The notes under the pieces: model-generated | The model's input: only the letters and a program-made list of their open reading frames with translations | The model's database searches: none | What the model was told of the DNA's origin: nothing | Source: Teratosphaeria epicoccoides | Lineage: Eukaryota > Ascomycota > Dothideomycetes > Mycosphaerellales > Teratosphaeriaceae | Direction: 5' to 3' | Length of the DNA stretch: 64,000 nt | Assembly: GCA_021401465.1 (NCBI GenBank) | Contig: JADDMT010000126.1 | Coordinates: 1 to 64,000, forward strand | Shown here: one piece after another, positions 19,364 to 30,530 of the stretch | Layout: each line of letters opens with the position of its first letter | Numbering within the stretch: position 1 is the first letter of the stretch | Made by a program: the position numbers and the translations under genes

Positions 19364-22300
19364 TCTTCTTCCTAGGTTCGTTCCTTTCTCGAAACTTCGT
19401 ATCTTTTGCTGACAGTTTCGCAGATGTTCTAGGGGTTCCTAGGTGTTCTCGGTACTCCTATATCCTTTCTATTTTACTAAGTACTCTCGCTGTCTGTCCC
19501 GCTAGTAAGTGTCGACAATCTTCTTGACAGTATACTCTAGTTCTTCTACTTTAGGGTCGAGTAGTAAGGGTTCCGTTTACAGTGTAGCGTCTAGCGCTGC
19601 TTGTTCTAGCAGAGAGCCATAGAACACAGGGTGTATTCTCATCTGCTTAGGTAGCTATAACTCAAAATTAACTAGTCCCTTCTTAGCCTTAATCCTAAAT
19701 GGTCCTAGTTTTACAGCGTCTAGTTTTTTACTTAGCTTGTCTGATTTGATGTGACGGTAGAGGAGATATACCTTGTCCCCCTCCTTTAGAATTAGTCCCT
19801 TAATTCTCTTACGATTCGCATACTATGCTATGTTCTGCTAATAGAACTACAGGTCGAGTCGTGCTTCTGTTTGCAGTCGGCGTAGATGTTCTACTCGTCC
19901 GAGTGCTACTAGGTTTAGATTACTAGCTAAGACGTCTAGAATGTCTTCTATAGCTAATCTATGTGCCATCTGAAAAGGCGAGAGTCCTGTCGACTCTGCT
20001 AGCATGCTATTATACGCGAGCTATACTATTAGCAACAACTCTACCTAGTTGTTCTAGTCCCTATTCACATAGGATCGAAGGTACTATTCTAACGTCTGAT
20101 TTAGACGTTCTGTCTGTCTATCTGTCTAAGGGTAGAAGGAAGTACTTAGTTAATGTTTGACCTGGAATTGTCTCATTAGAGCTCTCTAGAAGTTAGAGGT
20201 AAACACGGATCCTTGATCCGTTACTAGGTCCTATAGCATGCCATGTAGTACTACTACCTATTTGATGAAGACATGCGCGATATCTTTAGTCTTAAAGTCT
20301 TTGCAGTAAGGGATAAACTTCCTAAACTTAGTGAATAGTCGACTACTACCATGATCCTGTCGAAGAACTCATTAGTAGCGGGTTCTCTTGACTAAGGTAG
20401 TTTAACGATAAAGTCTATGGCGAGCGATTCCCATGGCTGTTAAGGTACCTTAAGTAGACGTAGTAGCCTATACGGTTTATAATAGTTATGCTTACTTTGT
20501 TAGCAAGTTACACATTAACGGATGTAGTCCTCGATTACCTTGCCTATCCTAGGGAAGTAATATTCTTGTTAGAGAATTTGCTTCATTTTAGACACTCCTA
20601 GGTATCCTGCCTAAGGTACGTCATAGTAGAGGCGTAGTAGTTCTAATCGTAAAGACGTTAGCATGTATACTAATCCTTAAAATAGAAGGATTCCGTCTGC
20701 GTCTTCCTAATCCTCCTGTCTATTAATGTCATCGCGGATAGCGAGTGCAGTTAGGTCGTAGACTAGCGCGTTCTTCAGGTCGTCCTGAAATTCACTAGTC
20801 TATGTGACAGTTGTAGCCGCGAGTCAGTTAACTCCTAGCGTGCCATCGCTATTTTCCTAGAGAATAGCATGTTTCTCCCGCTTTACGCCCTTTATGTAGT
20901 CCGTCTAGCGGCTAAGTGCATCGGCGCGTGCGTTATTGGTCCCCTTGCGATAGATGATCTTACAGTTAAAACTAGAGAGCTCCTCACTCTACCGAACCTG
21001 TCGTTAGTTTAACTCTTTTGTCGTTATGAAGTATCGCAAGTTCTTATGGTCTGTGTAGACTGTAACCTAGTGCTAAGAACCTTCTAAGTAGACTCGCTAG
21101 GCCTTGTAGGCGTCTACTATAGCTAGAAGTTCTTTGTTATAGACGTCATATTAGAGTTTAAGTCTAGACAATTTCCTCGAGTAGTAGGCGACTAGCTGTA
21201 GTCGTCTACTCGGTCCTAGTTGACTTAAGCATGCCCCGAGTGCTACGTTAGAGGCATCTGTTTCGACTATGATAGGCTTATCTAGGTCGAATACAAGTAA
21301 GATTAGCTAATCTGTAAATTGTCGCTTAAGTTCCTTGAAGGCATTCCGTTAGGCGTCGTCCTATATGAATAGTGTATCCTTCGTCGTAAGAGTCGTAAGT
21401 AGTGCCGTAATCTTCGAATAGTTTGCTACAAATCTTCGGTAGAAGTTAGCGAATATAATATCAACTATGTCACGTGACATACTACGTGATTATCTTGTAG
21501 CAAATGCTATATTACTAAAGTATAACGATAGGTAATTAATTCTATTACTGTGCAACTAGCAAATTGACAAGATCTACTCATAGATCATTAACAGAGATCA
21601 AGAGATCTAAGAGAGATAGAAGCACCATTTACAGCATTAATGATAATAATAATGATTCATCTTAATATCTACTTAGTAAATTCTCTATAACACAGATTAA
21701 ATTTATCAAGCAATTTGTAAGATCTCTTGCAGGAGATAGATGCATTCAAATAGATCCATTTACACGTAGGATTTACTAGATTAGTCTGTAGCATGTGCCT
21801 GATAAGTGTGCAACAATATCATGCTTATTTATCTAGCCTCATGTCACAAATTGTGTCATCTTACTAAGATGTGCATTATATTAGGCTGCAAAGCAGCATT
21901 GTTAAAGATTCTTCATCGATTAAGATAGAGGGTATCTAGAGATCAAATCCACGAACACATCATACTAACTGTATTAATCATGTACTATAGGTAGAGGTAT
22001 CGATCTTAAGAGTTCTAGGAACTAGATCCTCTCATTCTTCTAGTCGAGATAGGGGTTAGCGTTTCTTAGCCATAGTAACCCTAGTATTACATCTGAGCCT
22101 AGTGACTCTGTGATGTCGAACTAGAGTATCTCTTAGTAGCGTCCTATCCGCAGAGGCATTATCTTAGTCTCTTCGTCAACTACTCCTTAGTTGTACGTAA
22201 CCGGCTTTCTATTAATTACTTGTAGTAAGAAAGCATTCGTCTTCGCCTGTAGCTTTATCCTAGCTATCCTAGCGAACTTAGGCGTCATGAAGATTCTAGT

Positions 22301-24272
22301 ACATCCTGAATCTAATAAGGCCCTAGCTAGCGTCTCGTTAATGTGCACCTATACTCTAAGGTTGTTCGCGTATCTAGCGCTAATCGTGGCACATCGTTAT
22401 AGCCCTTTCTAGTCTGTCCGTAGGTCTAATTCTAGCGGACCTCGTTGTTTCCCGAATAACTGTCTTCACGGACTAGTTTAGGGATCATGCGGTCTCGGCT
22501 TCTTCTCTAAGCGTTACCGTTTTCTGGCCTAAGAGGTCGTTCTCGCTCTTAGCCTCGCTATTCCTGCGCGTTTCTTGCGTACTCTATCTTTAAGTAGTAG
22601 ACTTAGAGTCGTAGCGCTTGTAGAATCTGAATTCCTTTGTAGGTTAGGTAGCCTCTCTAGGGCGTAAACTCTACCCTAAACGGTACAATTTCTTGGGCAA
22701 CTTTCTGATGCGCGTGAGGTTAATCTACGACTAGTAGTCTCCTTAGGTGTCGTCGCATACGGTCGGCTAGTTCGTCATACTAAAGCTAGTCGACATGTTA
22801 TACTCTATTAATCCATGGGCAAGCCTAAGCCTACTAGTTCTGTATGATTCAAATAATATTAAGTCTAATGTCATGTAGCGGCATAGCCTATCGCTCTATG
22901 CTCTCGTCTTCCTCGGAATCAGGAATGACGGCTTCGACAAGCTCGTAGTTATCGTCCGAACCTTCTTCTTCTTCTTCTAGCTCCTCTTGCCTCAGGACTA
23001 TCGCACTAGAAGGTGTACCCCTTAGCGCACAGATCGAGTATGCCTTGTTTCGGCTAGGGTACTATCCGGAACTATCTTTATCACTCATGTGAATTCGACA
23101 ATCGTCGTCGTAGCACGTAGTCTAAGTAAGTGCGGCATAGTCTAGTTCTCGAGTAGTAGCGGCCTTTTGCTAAGGCGCCGTTGTTGTCGCGTAAGCCTGC
23201 TCTATCCTAGGTAGCTCTTGTCGTTACTTCTTAGCAAAACATTCGCGGGCAAAGTGTCCTTTCTTTCTACAGTTATGGCACTCGAGATTACTCTTGTTAA
23301 ATGGCTTCTTCAGACTATTCTAGGGAGGAGAGCCCTTCCGCGGCTTTCCTCGGGGTCTATTCCTTAGAAGCCCCTTAGTCGCATCAAACTCTATAGGTTA
23401 GAGACCGTAGTAATCGCTTCGCCATTTTAGTACTAATCGTTAGACCTTATAGTTAGCCTGTGCTAGCTTGCGATTTCCATGTTGTCGTTCTTGCTGTTAT
23501 TCCTAGATGCGATTATCGATTCTAATCGCGAGATCGCTTATTTCCTTAAATGTCGTTAGCCGATCTCCTTAGGCAATTTTGTCTTTAACTGTCTCCTTTA
23601 GTCCCTAGTAGAACTAAGCGGCTAAAGTATTATCATTCTAGTCGACTCGAGTAGAGAGTGTCTAAAAGTCCGCGCGGTACTTAATAGCGGAACCCTTCTG
23701 CTAGATTCCTAGGAGAGCTCTCTCGGCCTCTTGTTGCTTATTACCGAGCCTAAAAGCTTCGCGTAATGCCTTAAACAAAGACTTGTCTAAGTTAAGAATC
23801 TCCCTAGTTGTTGTCTTCCTAGCTTCGACGTTACTAACGTGATCTAGATAATCTGTTAGATAAGGCTAGATAAACTCGAACGCTAGTCCCTTTAGGTAAG
23901 AGACAATGTACATTATTCGCTTATGATATGTCGTAAACTATTCTGTATCCACGTTAAATGCTAACTAGCATTATAGGATAAACATCTTGACTTAAGATCG
24001 TTGTCCTGTAAACTCTGTCAGGCTTCTAATCTTGAAGCTATTATTGCCATGTCTATTCCTAGTAGTTAAACCTGCGACGCATGCTAGAGCCATCTCGCTA
24101 AGGTAAATAGATTCAAGCTACTACGTAATTCTAGGTATAGTGGCAACTTGTTCTCGTAGTGTTAGTTAACTGTTACTAGAAGTTAAACTAACAGTTAAAG
24201 AAGTACTTGACATAGGCGTATGTTAAGCGCTTGACGAGTCCCCTAATGCTTCCTTAGAAGTAGTGCTCAAAA
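19358..24272 (-). pseudogene. gag-pol: Family A gag-pol, minus strand, RT core lost
   Basis: Polyprotein gene read from 24272 down to the stop at 19358-19360. Gag occupies about 24270-23200, with the CCHC zinc knuckle near 23245-23295. Protease is near 22300 and keeps its catalytic block LLDSGCTRIF. RNase H, the integrase zinc and core domains (about 20700-19950) and a C-terminal chromodomain (about 19550-19400) follow. Between 21454 and 21980 the reverse transcriptase core, including the YLDD region, is missing and replaced by unrelated DNA. Abundant RIP-type stops. The matching intact order is at 43677-49026. Confidence 0.85.
21454..21980. other. 527-bp non-RIP segment replacing the RT core
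   Basis: Homology to family A stops at 21453 and resumes at 21981, skipping about 955 bp of the element (equivalent to about 45975-46930). The intervening 527 bp differ in composition: AT-rich, but with normal CA and TG dinucleotides and few CTAG motifs. It contains the palindrome GTCACGTGAC near 21471 and GTGTCAT/ATGTCACAAATTGTGTCATC near 21840-21862. I find no ORF, clear terminal repeats or target duplication. It could be an unknown small transposon, or filler captured during a repair deletion. Confidence 0.65.
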
Positions 24273-24742
24273 TGTTATAAGGGTAGGTGCTAATAGCAGG
24301 AAGGTAACTAGGTATTAGACTCGTAGAGCTATAAAGAATATCGACAATAGTAATTGTCCTTGTAACTTACTATCCCCTAGGGAAAGGGAATTAAATTAAG
24401 CACGAAGCTCCTAACTACCTATCCTAAAGCTATCCCTATATACTAGAGAGACAGAGCAGCTCTGTTAGATCTGTCGACAGACCTAACAGATCTGTGTCTG
24501 TAGATCTATAGACTAACCCTATAGATCTAAGGGTCTATTATCCTGTGACAGATCCCTTCTCCTATATAGGCCTATAGATCTATAGACTAACCCTACAGAT
24601 CCGGGGATCTGTCCTTACGTGACAGATCCTTTCTCCTATAACTATGCTTATGACTTATAGTACTCCTATGAGTATAATATGACTTATAGCACTTAGGACC
24701 CTCATGATCCTGTAGCTCATAGTACTCCTGACACTTATGACA
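24273..24742 (-). repeat. Family A 5' LTR of the minus-strand copy
   Basis: 470-bp LTR, TGTTAT...ATGACA as written on the plus strand, followed by CAAAC (24743-24747), which matches the duplication at 4469-4473. Hairpin array present in reverse. Confidence 0.92.
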
Positions 24743-24816
24743 CAAACACCCTACTCATACATTATTGATGCCTAAAGGCATACCTAGAATAAACCTAAGA
24801 AGAACAAGAGACATGC

Positions 24817-26309
24817 TCAGATTAGCTTCGTAGCTAATGCTTAGCGACTACTAGTCAGGGGCTTCCTGACTAAACCCGAAGTAGGAGAGTCTTTCTTGTT
24901 ACGGTCTGCTAGGGACTGCCTACTCGCATAGGGTCTACTAAACACCCTGAAGCGACCATGAGTGACAGGAGTAGTAACGCCACGAAGAGAGGCTAGTATC
25001 TTCTTCTTTAGTAGGTTACAAGAGAGCTCGTCTTTAGAGCCTATAGTAGCTAGAGAGCTAGCGACACCCTTACTACGCCTAGTCGTAACAACTAGCTCAT
25101 CCTTAGCATTAGAAGGCGAAGAGACTTAGGCGCGCTTATAGCTGTTACGCTTAGCCCTTAAGATTATCTTGCGCTTGTTAACATAAGTGTCGACTACATT
25201 ATTAGACTTAGTGTCCTCCTTAGGCGCAACTAGTATAGTGACACTATAGCGCGAAGGGATCACGTTAGGACCGAAGGTATCCTAGACGTCGTTATCCTCC
25301 TCATCCTTAAAGATCTGGCCTAGAGGCTTGTGCCTTAGCGTCTTGACAGACGTAGTGCAGATCGCAAGCAGGGAAGGTTCGGCTTCCTTGTTACTAACCT
25401 TAATTTTAGCCCTAGCCTTCTTCTTCTTCTTAGACAGTAGCGTTAATGCGGCGTAGGGAGCGACGCTACAATGTGTTAGCTGTGCACACGCGACAGGATT
25501 TAAGTAAGTAACTTACGGCTTAGTCCTTAGGACTAGCTTAGAGGCAGGCTGTCTCTTAGTATGGCGCTAGGGCGTAGCCTTAGTAGTAGGAACAGTGAAT
25601 TGCTTGATAACCTTTTTGCGGATTATCCGCGTCTTGAAGTCATCGTTAATAGAGGCAAGGGCCCCGAGTTGCTAACGCTAACGTTAGCCTAGTAGAGAAA
25701 GTCAGCATTTATACTTAGAGGGTACCTACACTATATGCATACTATGGCAAAGGTCTTGACCCTAATAGTTAGCACCTTTAAGATCTTCTAGACTAAGTCT
25801 GTAATTAGACCTAGATAAACGTTTTCGCCTGTTAGTAGAGAGTCGAAGTAAATACCGCCATGAGAACAGTTAGTAGTCGCGGTAAAGCACGAGAGGGCGC
25901 TAAGCAGGTAGGTAAGTACCTCGCGGTACTTAGCCTGTAGCCTGTTTATAGTCAGAGTACCTTTAGCAATCCCCTTGTCACGCGTACTCTAGAAGTCATC
26001 GATGTTACAGCAGAGCTAGTTGTACTCGCTATACACCTCTTTAGGGAGGTCTTGGCATTTTTGATGCTTGCTATTATAGTTGACACAATTGCAGTAGATA
26101 CTACCCTCATTAAATCTGCTAACGTAGATCTTAGCTACGCTTCGGTTAGTACAAGTCACGCATACCTTGCGGGTAGGGGACGCCTTACTAACACGCGGAG
26201 GAGAGGTGTATGCAGCTTAGCTACTAAGGTTGTTAAGGCATTGTCGACATAAGCGACAATTGCGGGCAGAGTAAGTAGCGTCGAATTTAGTCTGTAGCAT
26301 ATAAGCCAT
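24817..26309 (-). pseudogene. Antisense accessory gene of family B
   Basis: Minus-strand gene starting at ATG 26309 (MAYMLQTKFDATYSARN) and ending about TGA 24817. The N-terminal 90 residues are Cys-rich: C-x2-C-x2-C, then C-x2-C, then YCNC followed by KHQKC, suggesting two zinc-binding units. A helical region follows. After a frame change near 25690 the C-terminal half is strongly basic, with KKKKKARAKIK. It lies between family B pol and its 3' LTR on the opposite strand, the same place and polarity as the family A antisense ORF, though no sequence similarity is obvious apart from Cys-rich N-terminus and charged C-terminus. RIP damage is light here. Function unknown. Confidence 0.6.
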
Positions 26310-27102
26310 TATAGCTAAGACAAGTTGATTAATCTTGATTAATTGATTAAAGAAGAAGAAGCTCTAGTACAGACCTGCAGGCAAGGCGCAAGCTAAGCGA
26401 AATAGGAGCGGAGGTCGATGTTAGTGTCTTAGAACAGGAAGTTTAGGAAAGCGACGAGGTTTTTATACCCTCTGACAGCCCCCCTGTTGCCTACTATAAC
26501 TGTTAAGCTAGTAACTCAAACTACATGCGCAGAGTACCTACCTTTAGTTAACTTACAAGGGGACCGAATAATGCAATAACGGATAACGCGGCTATTACGC
26601 ATGTGTGCTAACTACACTCATGCTAGCCTACTAGCATGAAAATGTGGCGAGGCCCGCGCTAGGAGCGCGCTCCTGCTATTTCGAGTAGTACGCGCAGAGT
26701 ATCCGCGTACTTTCCTACTACCCTAAGGTTCTATAACACGTTCTTCATAGTCACGACTAAATAGGGACAGCCAAGCTACTTAGCGAGGCTAGCGCGTATG
26801 CTTACCCTATAATTTCAAGGATTAACTAAAGTACGTACTCGTAGTTTCCTGATATCTTGATCTGCATGTAAAGCGAAGGTGTTACAAAGCCGCCTAACAT
26901 GTGACAGATTAAAACCCGCCCGAGTTAGTAGCCTCTGCCCTGTACTCGCTACGAAGGTGTTAAGGTATACGCATAACATATGTTATGTAGGCTATCTACC
27001 TATTTACTCTTATGTAGTGTAAGCGTGCTATATCCCGTACCCTATACGTTCTGCGTGTATTACTTAGTAAGGCTAGGGACATCCTCATAGGAGGAGGGGT
27101 AG
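26310..27102. other. Family B region before the 3' LTR
   Basis: About 790 bp upstream of the LTR. A plus-strand frame at about 26380-26610 (RRKLSEIGAEVDVSVLEQEV...ESDEVFIPSDSPP) may be a short fossil exon; I do not recognise it. The purine tract AGGAGGAGGGGTAG (27089-27102) directly precedes the LTR and fits a polypurine tract. Confidence 0.5.
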
Positions 27103-27462
27103 TGATATAGTTGATACTAGGGGGCTATTAGAGCTACATAGGTTCTAATGCCTGCCCTTAGCATGTAGTAACCCTACTAAACATAGCAAGGGGGTCCTTC
27201 GTACATACGTTAGCTCGTATGTCGTCTAAGTAGGATTAGTAGTCAACGTAGGATGCCTCTATGTCACTAACCCTATAGTACCCCTGCGGGGTTAGGCTCG
27301 GACATGCTTTCCCTAATTAAGGAGCGTCAGGAGTTATAAGCACCCTTAGCGCTACCTCTGTAATAAGCAGAAAGCAGCGCTGTCTTATACCTACTAAAAG
27401 GTCGGATTACTCTGTTACACTACGAGATATTTTCATATCATATAGCATATACATCTATATTA
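27103..27462 (+). repeat. Family B LTR (3' LTR)
   Basis: 360-bp repeat with termini TGATA...TATTA (TATCA before CA-to-TA change would give perfect inverted ends). A polypurine tract lies immediately upstream. A copy of exactly equal length is at 28957-29316, and a reversed partial copy is at about 63393-63750. It includes a short inverted GC-rich segment around CCCCTGCGGGG (27281-27291). Confidence 0.75.
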
Positions 27463-27658
27463 CAATAACAGCATACATGCTACTATGCGCATGTCGCTAT
27501 TTTAGATTCTTTATAGCTTTAATCTAGAAATACACCTAGAACCGCCTTAGGACAAGTCTTCTAAGGAGAGGGTGCTAGCCGCCACGGAATTAGCGCGGCA
27601 TATACGCGAGGTACATTTAGTGCTAATAGAACACTAGAAAAAGGCCTTAGAATCCTAG
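27463..27658 (+). pseudogene. Family B integrase fragment
   Basis: About 195 bp matching 3723-3917 of family B pol (integrase C-terminal side: VHATMRMSPF context, then EIHLE.P). It differs by transitions. It shows a second family B copy into which the first one inserted. Ends at CCTAG, next to a family A LTR. Confidence 0.85.
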
Positions 27659-28148
27659 TGTCATGAGTGTCAGGAGTACTGTCCGGAGTACTGTAGGATA
27701 CAGGATCATGTAGGTCCTGAGTGCTATGAGTCATAGTACTGTCATGAGAGTACTATGAGTCATAGGCATAGTCATGGAAGAAAGGATCTGTCACGTGAGG
27801 ACAGATCCCCGGATCTGTAGGGTTAGTCTACAGATCTATGGGCCTGCAAGGAAGAAGGGATCTGTCACGTGATGACAGACCCTTAGATCTGTAGGGTTAG
27901 TCTACAGATCTACAGACACGGATCTGTCGGGTCTGTCAACAGATCTAACAGAGCTACTCTGTCGCTCTCTAGTATATAGGGATAGCTTTAGGACAGGCAG
28001 TTAGGAGCTTCGTGCTCAATCTCCGTTCAATCCTCTCTTGCTTAGAGGAGAGTCAGTTACAAGGTCAACTGCTATTGTCGATATTCTTCACAGCTCCCGA
28101 GTCTAACACCTGGTCACCTTCCTGCCATCGGCACCTACCCTTATGACA
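27659..28148 (+). repeat. Family A solo LTR with CCTAG duplication
   Basis: 490-bp plus-oriented LTR, TGTCAT...ATGACA, flanked on both sides by CCTAG (27654-27658 and 28149-28153). No family A internal sequence in matching orientation adjoins it, so it reads as a solo LTR. The two flanks belong to different elements: family B integrase on the left, family A protease in reverse on the right. Confidence 0.82.
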
Positions 28149-30530
28149 CCTAGCTATCCTAGCGAACTTGGGCGTCATGAAGATTCTAGTACATCCTGAA
28201 TCTATTAAGGCCCTAGCTAGTGTCTTGTTAATGTGTACCTATACTCTAAGGTTGTTCGCGTATCTGGCGCTAATTGCGGCACATCGTTATAGCCCTTTCT
28301 AGTCTATCTGTAGGTCTAATTCTAGCGGACCTTGTCGTTTCCCGAATAACTGTCTTCACGGACTAGTTTAGGGATCATGCGGTCTTAGCTTACTCTTCTT
28401 CGAGCGTTACTACTTTCTAGCCTAAGAGGTCGTTCTCGCTCTTAGCCTCATTGTTCCTACGCGTTTCTTGCGTACTCCATTTTCAAGTAGTAGACTTAGA
28501 GTCGTAGCGCTTGTAGAACCTAGATACCTTCGTAGGTTAGGTAGCCTCCTTAGGGCGTAAACTCTACCCCGAACAGTACAATTTCTTAGACAACTTTGTA
28601 ATGCGCGTGAGGTTAAGCTACGACTAGTAGTCTCCTTAGGTATTATCGCATGCGGTCGGCTAGTTCGTCATACTAAAGCTAGTTAACATGTTGTACTCTA
28701 TTAATCCATGGGCAAGCCTAAGCCTACTAGTTCTGTATGATTCGGATAATATTAAGTCTAATGTTATGCGGCAGCATAGCCTATCGCTCTATGCTCTCGT
28801 CTTCCTCAGAATCAGGAATGACGGCTTTAACAAGCTCATAGTTATCGTCCGAACCTTCTTCTTCTTCTTCTAGCTCCTATTACCTTAGGACTATTACACT
28901 AGAAGGTGTACCCCTTAGCGCACAGATAGACTATGCCTTGTTTCGGCTAGGGTACTTGATACGGTTAATACTAGGGGGCTATTAGAGCCGCATAGGTTCC
29001 GATGCCTGCCCTTAGCATGTAGTGACCCTGCTACACATAGCAAGGGGGTCCTTCGTACATACGTTAGCTCGTATGTTGTCCTAGTAGGATTAGTAGTCGA
29101 CATAGGATGCCCCTATGTCGCTAACCCTACAGTACCCCTACGGGGTTAGGCTCAGACATGCTTTCCCTAATTAAGGAGCGTCAGGGGTTATAAGCACCCT
29201 TAACGCTACCTATGCAATAAGCAGAAAGCAGCATTGTCTTGTACCTACTAAAAGGTCGGATTACTCTGTCAAACTACGAGACATTTTCATATTATATAGC
29301 ATATATATCTATATTATTACTATCCGGAACTATCTTTATCACTCATATGAATTCGACAATCGTCGTCGTAGCACGCAGTCTAAGTAAGTATAGCATAGTC
29401 TGGTTCTTAAGTAGTAGCAGCCTCTTGCTTAGGTGCCGTTGTTATTGCGTAAGCCTGCTCTATCCTAGGCAGTTCCTGTCGTTACTTCTTAGCAAAACAC
29501 TCGCGGGCAAAGTGTCCTTTCTTTCTACAGTTATAGCACTTGAGGTTACTCTTGTCGAATGGCTTCTTTAGACTATTCTAGGTAGGAGAGCCCTTCTGTG
29601 ACTTTCCTTAGGGTCTATTCTTTAGATGCCCCTTAGTCGCATCTAACTCTATAGGGCAGAGACTATAGTAATCGCTTCGCCATGTTAGTGCTAATCGTTA
29701 GACCTTATAGTTAGCCTGTGCTAGCTTGCGATTTCCATGTTGTCGTTCTTGCTGTCGTTCCTAGATGCGATTATCGATTCTAATCGCGAGATCGCTCATT
29801 TCCTTGAATGTCGTTAGCTGATCTCCTCAGGCAATTTTGTCCTTAACTGTCTCCTTTAGTCCCTAGTAGAACTAAGCGACTAAAGCATTATCATTCTAGT
29901 TAACCTAAGCAGAGAGGGTCTGAAAGTCCGCGCGGTACTTAATAGTAGAACCCTTCTGCTAGATTCCTAGGAGAGCTCTCTCGGCCTCTTGTTACTTATT
30001 ACTAAGCCTAAAAGCTTCGCGTAATACCTTGAACAAAGACTTGTCTAAGTTAAGAATCTCCCTAGTCGTCATCTTCCTAGCTTTGACGTTGCCGACATAA
30101 CCTAGATAATCTGTCAGATGAGGCTAGATAAACTCGAACGCTAGTCCCTTTAGGTAAGAGACGATGTATATCATTCGCTTATAATACGTTATAAACTATT
30201 CTATATCTATGTTAAATGCTAACTAGTATTACAGGATAAACATCTTAACTTGAGATCGTTGTCCTGTAAACTCTATAGGGCTTCCTATCTTAAAGCCATT
30301 GTTGCTATGTCTATTCCTAGTAGTTAAACCTACAACAGATGCTAGAGCTATCTTGCTAAGGTAAATGGATTCGAGCTACTACATAATTTGAGGTATAGTA
30401 GCTACTTGTTCTTGTAGTGTCGGTTAACTGTCGCTAGAAGTTAAACTAACAGCTAAAGAACTACTTAACATAGGCGTATGTTAAGCCCTCGACAAGTCCC
30501 CTAATGCTTCCTTAGAAGTAGTGCTTAAAA
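28149..30530 (-). pseudogene. gag: Family A gag-protease fragment, minus strand
   Basis: Truncated copy matching 22254-24272: protease block (A-L-I-D-S-G-C, catalytic Asp kept, near 28200), the Glu-rich linker near 28860, the CCHC knuckle near 29500-29545, and the gag domain up to the LTR at 30531. It is interrupted by a family B LTR at 28957-29316. Truncated at 28149, where a solo LTR sits; RT, integrase and 3' LTR are missing. Confidence 0.85.
28957..29316 (+). mobile_element. Family B solo LTR inserted in family A gag
   Basis: 360-bp LTR, TGATA...TATTA, interrupting family A sequence that is continuous at 23040-23065. Flanks are GTACT (28952-28956) and TTACT (29317-29321), a 5-bp duplication with one mismatch. 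No internal family B sequence is attached. Confidence 0.78.

Larger units (their letters stand above)
4474..24742 (-). mobile_element. Family A gypsy element, minus strand, interrupted by a DNA transposon
   Basis: Family A element inserted into family B. Its 5' LTR is 24273-24742 and its 3' LTR is split: TGTCATA at 4474-4480 and the rest at 18198-18662. Joining these pieces across one copy of TA gives TGTCATAAGGG, the exact LTR start seen intact at 30531. The element is flanked by the perfect 5-bp duplication CAAAC (4469-4473 and 24743-24747). Gag, protease, RNase H, integrase, chromodomain and an antisense ORF are recognisable. The RT core is replaced by an unrelated 527-bp segment (21454-21980). 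Confidence 0.88.
980..27462 (+). mobile_element. Family B Ty3/gypsy retrotransposon, split by nested insertions
   Basis: Composite entry: family B occupies 980-4473 and 24748-27462. Everything between is a later family A insertion, shown by CAAAC at both 4469-4473 and 24743-24747. In element order it contains pol (980 to about 4390), a minus-strand accessory gene (24817-26309), a purine tract (27089-27102) and a 3' LTR (27103-27462). The 5' LTR and gag are not in the window: sequence left of 980 belongs to another family A element. Just right of 27462 lies a second family B integrase fragment, so this copy seems to have inserted into another family B element. Confidence 0.75.

Noticed and set aside
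21454..21980. Copia solo LTR
   Set aside because: TATAATATCAAC at one end is suggestive, but there is no matching opposite end or target duplication.
26052..26252. Plus-strand 66-codon ORF
   Set aside because: Antisense to the family B accessory gene, whose Cys pattern and length are more convincing.
27103..27462. tRNA-derived SINE (A-box-like TGATATAGTTGA and B-box-like GGTTCTAATGCC near the start)
   Set aside because: TGATA...TATTA ends, a 5-bp duplication at the 28957 copy and an upstream polypurine tract fit an LTR better; box spacing is also short for a tRNA head.
29239..29571. 110-codon plus-strand ORF
   Set aside because: It spans a family B LTR and the antisense strand of family A gag; a shadow frame.
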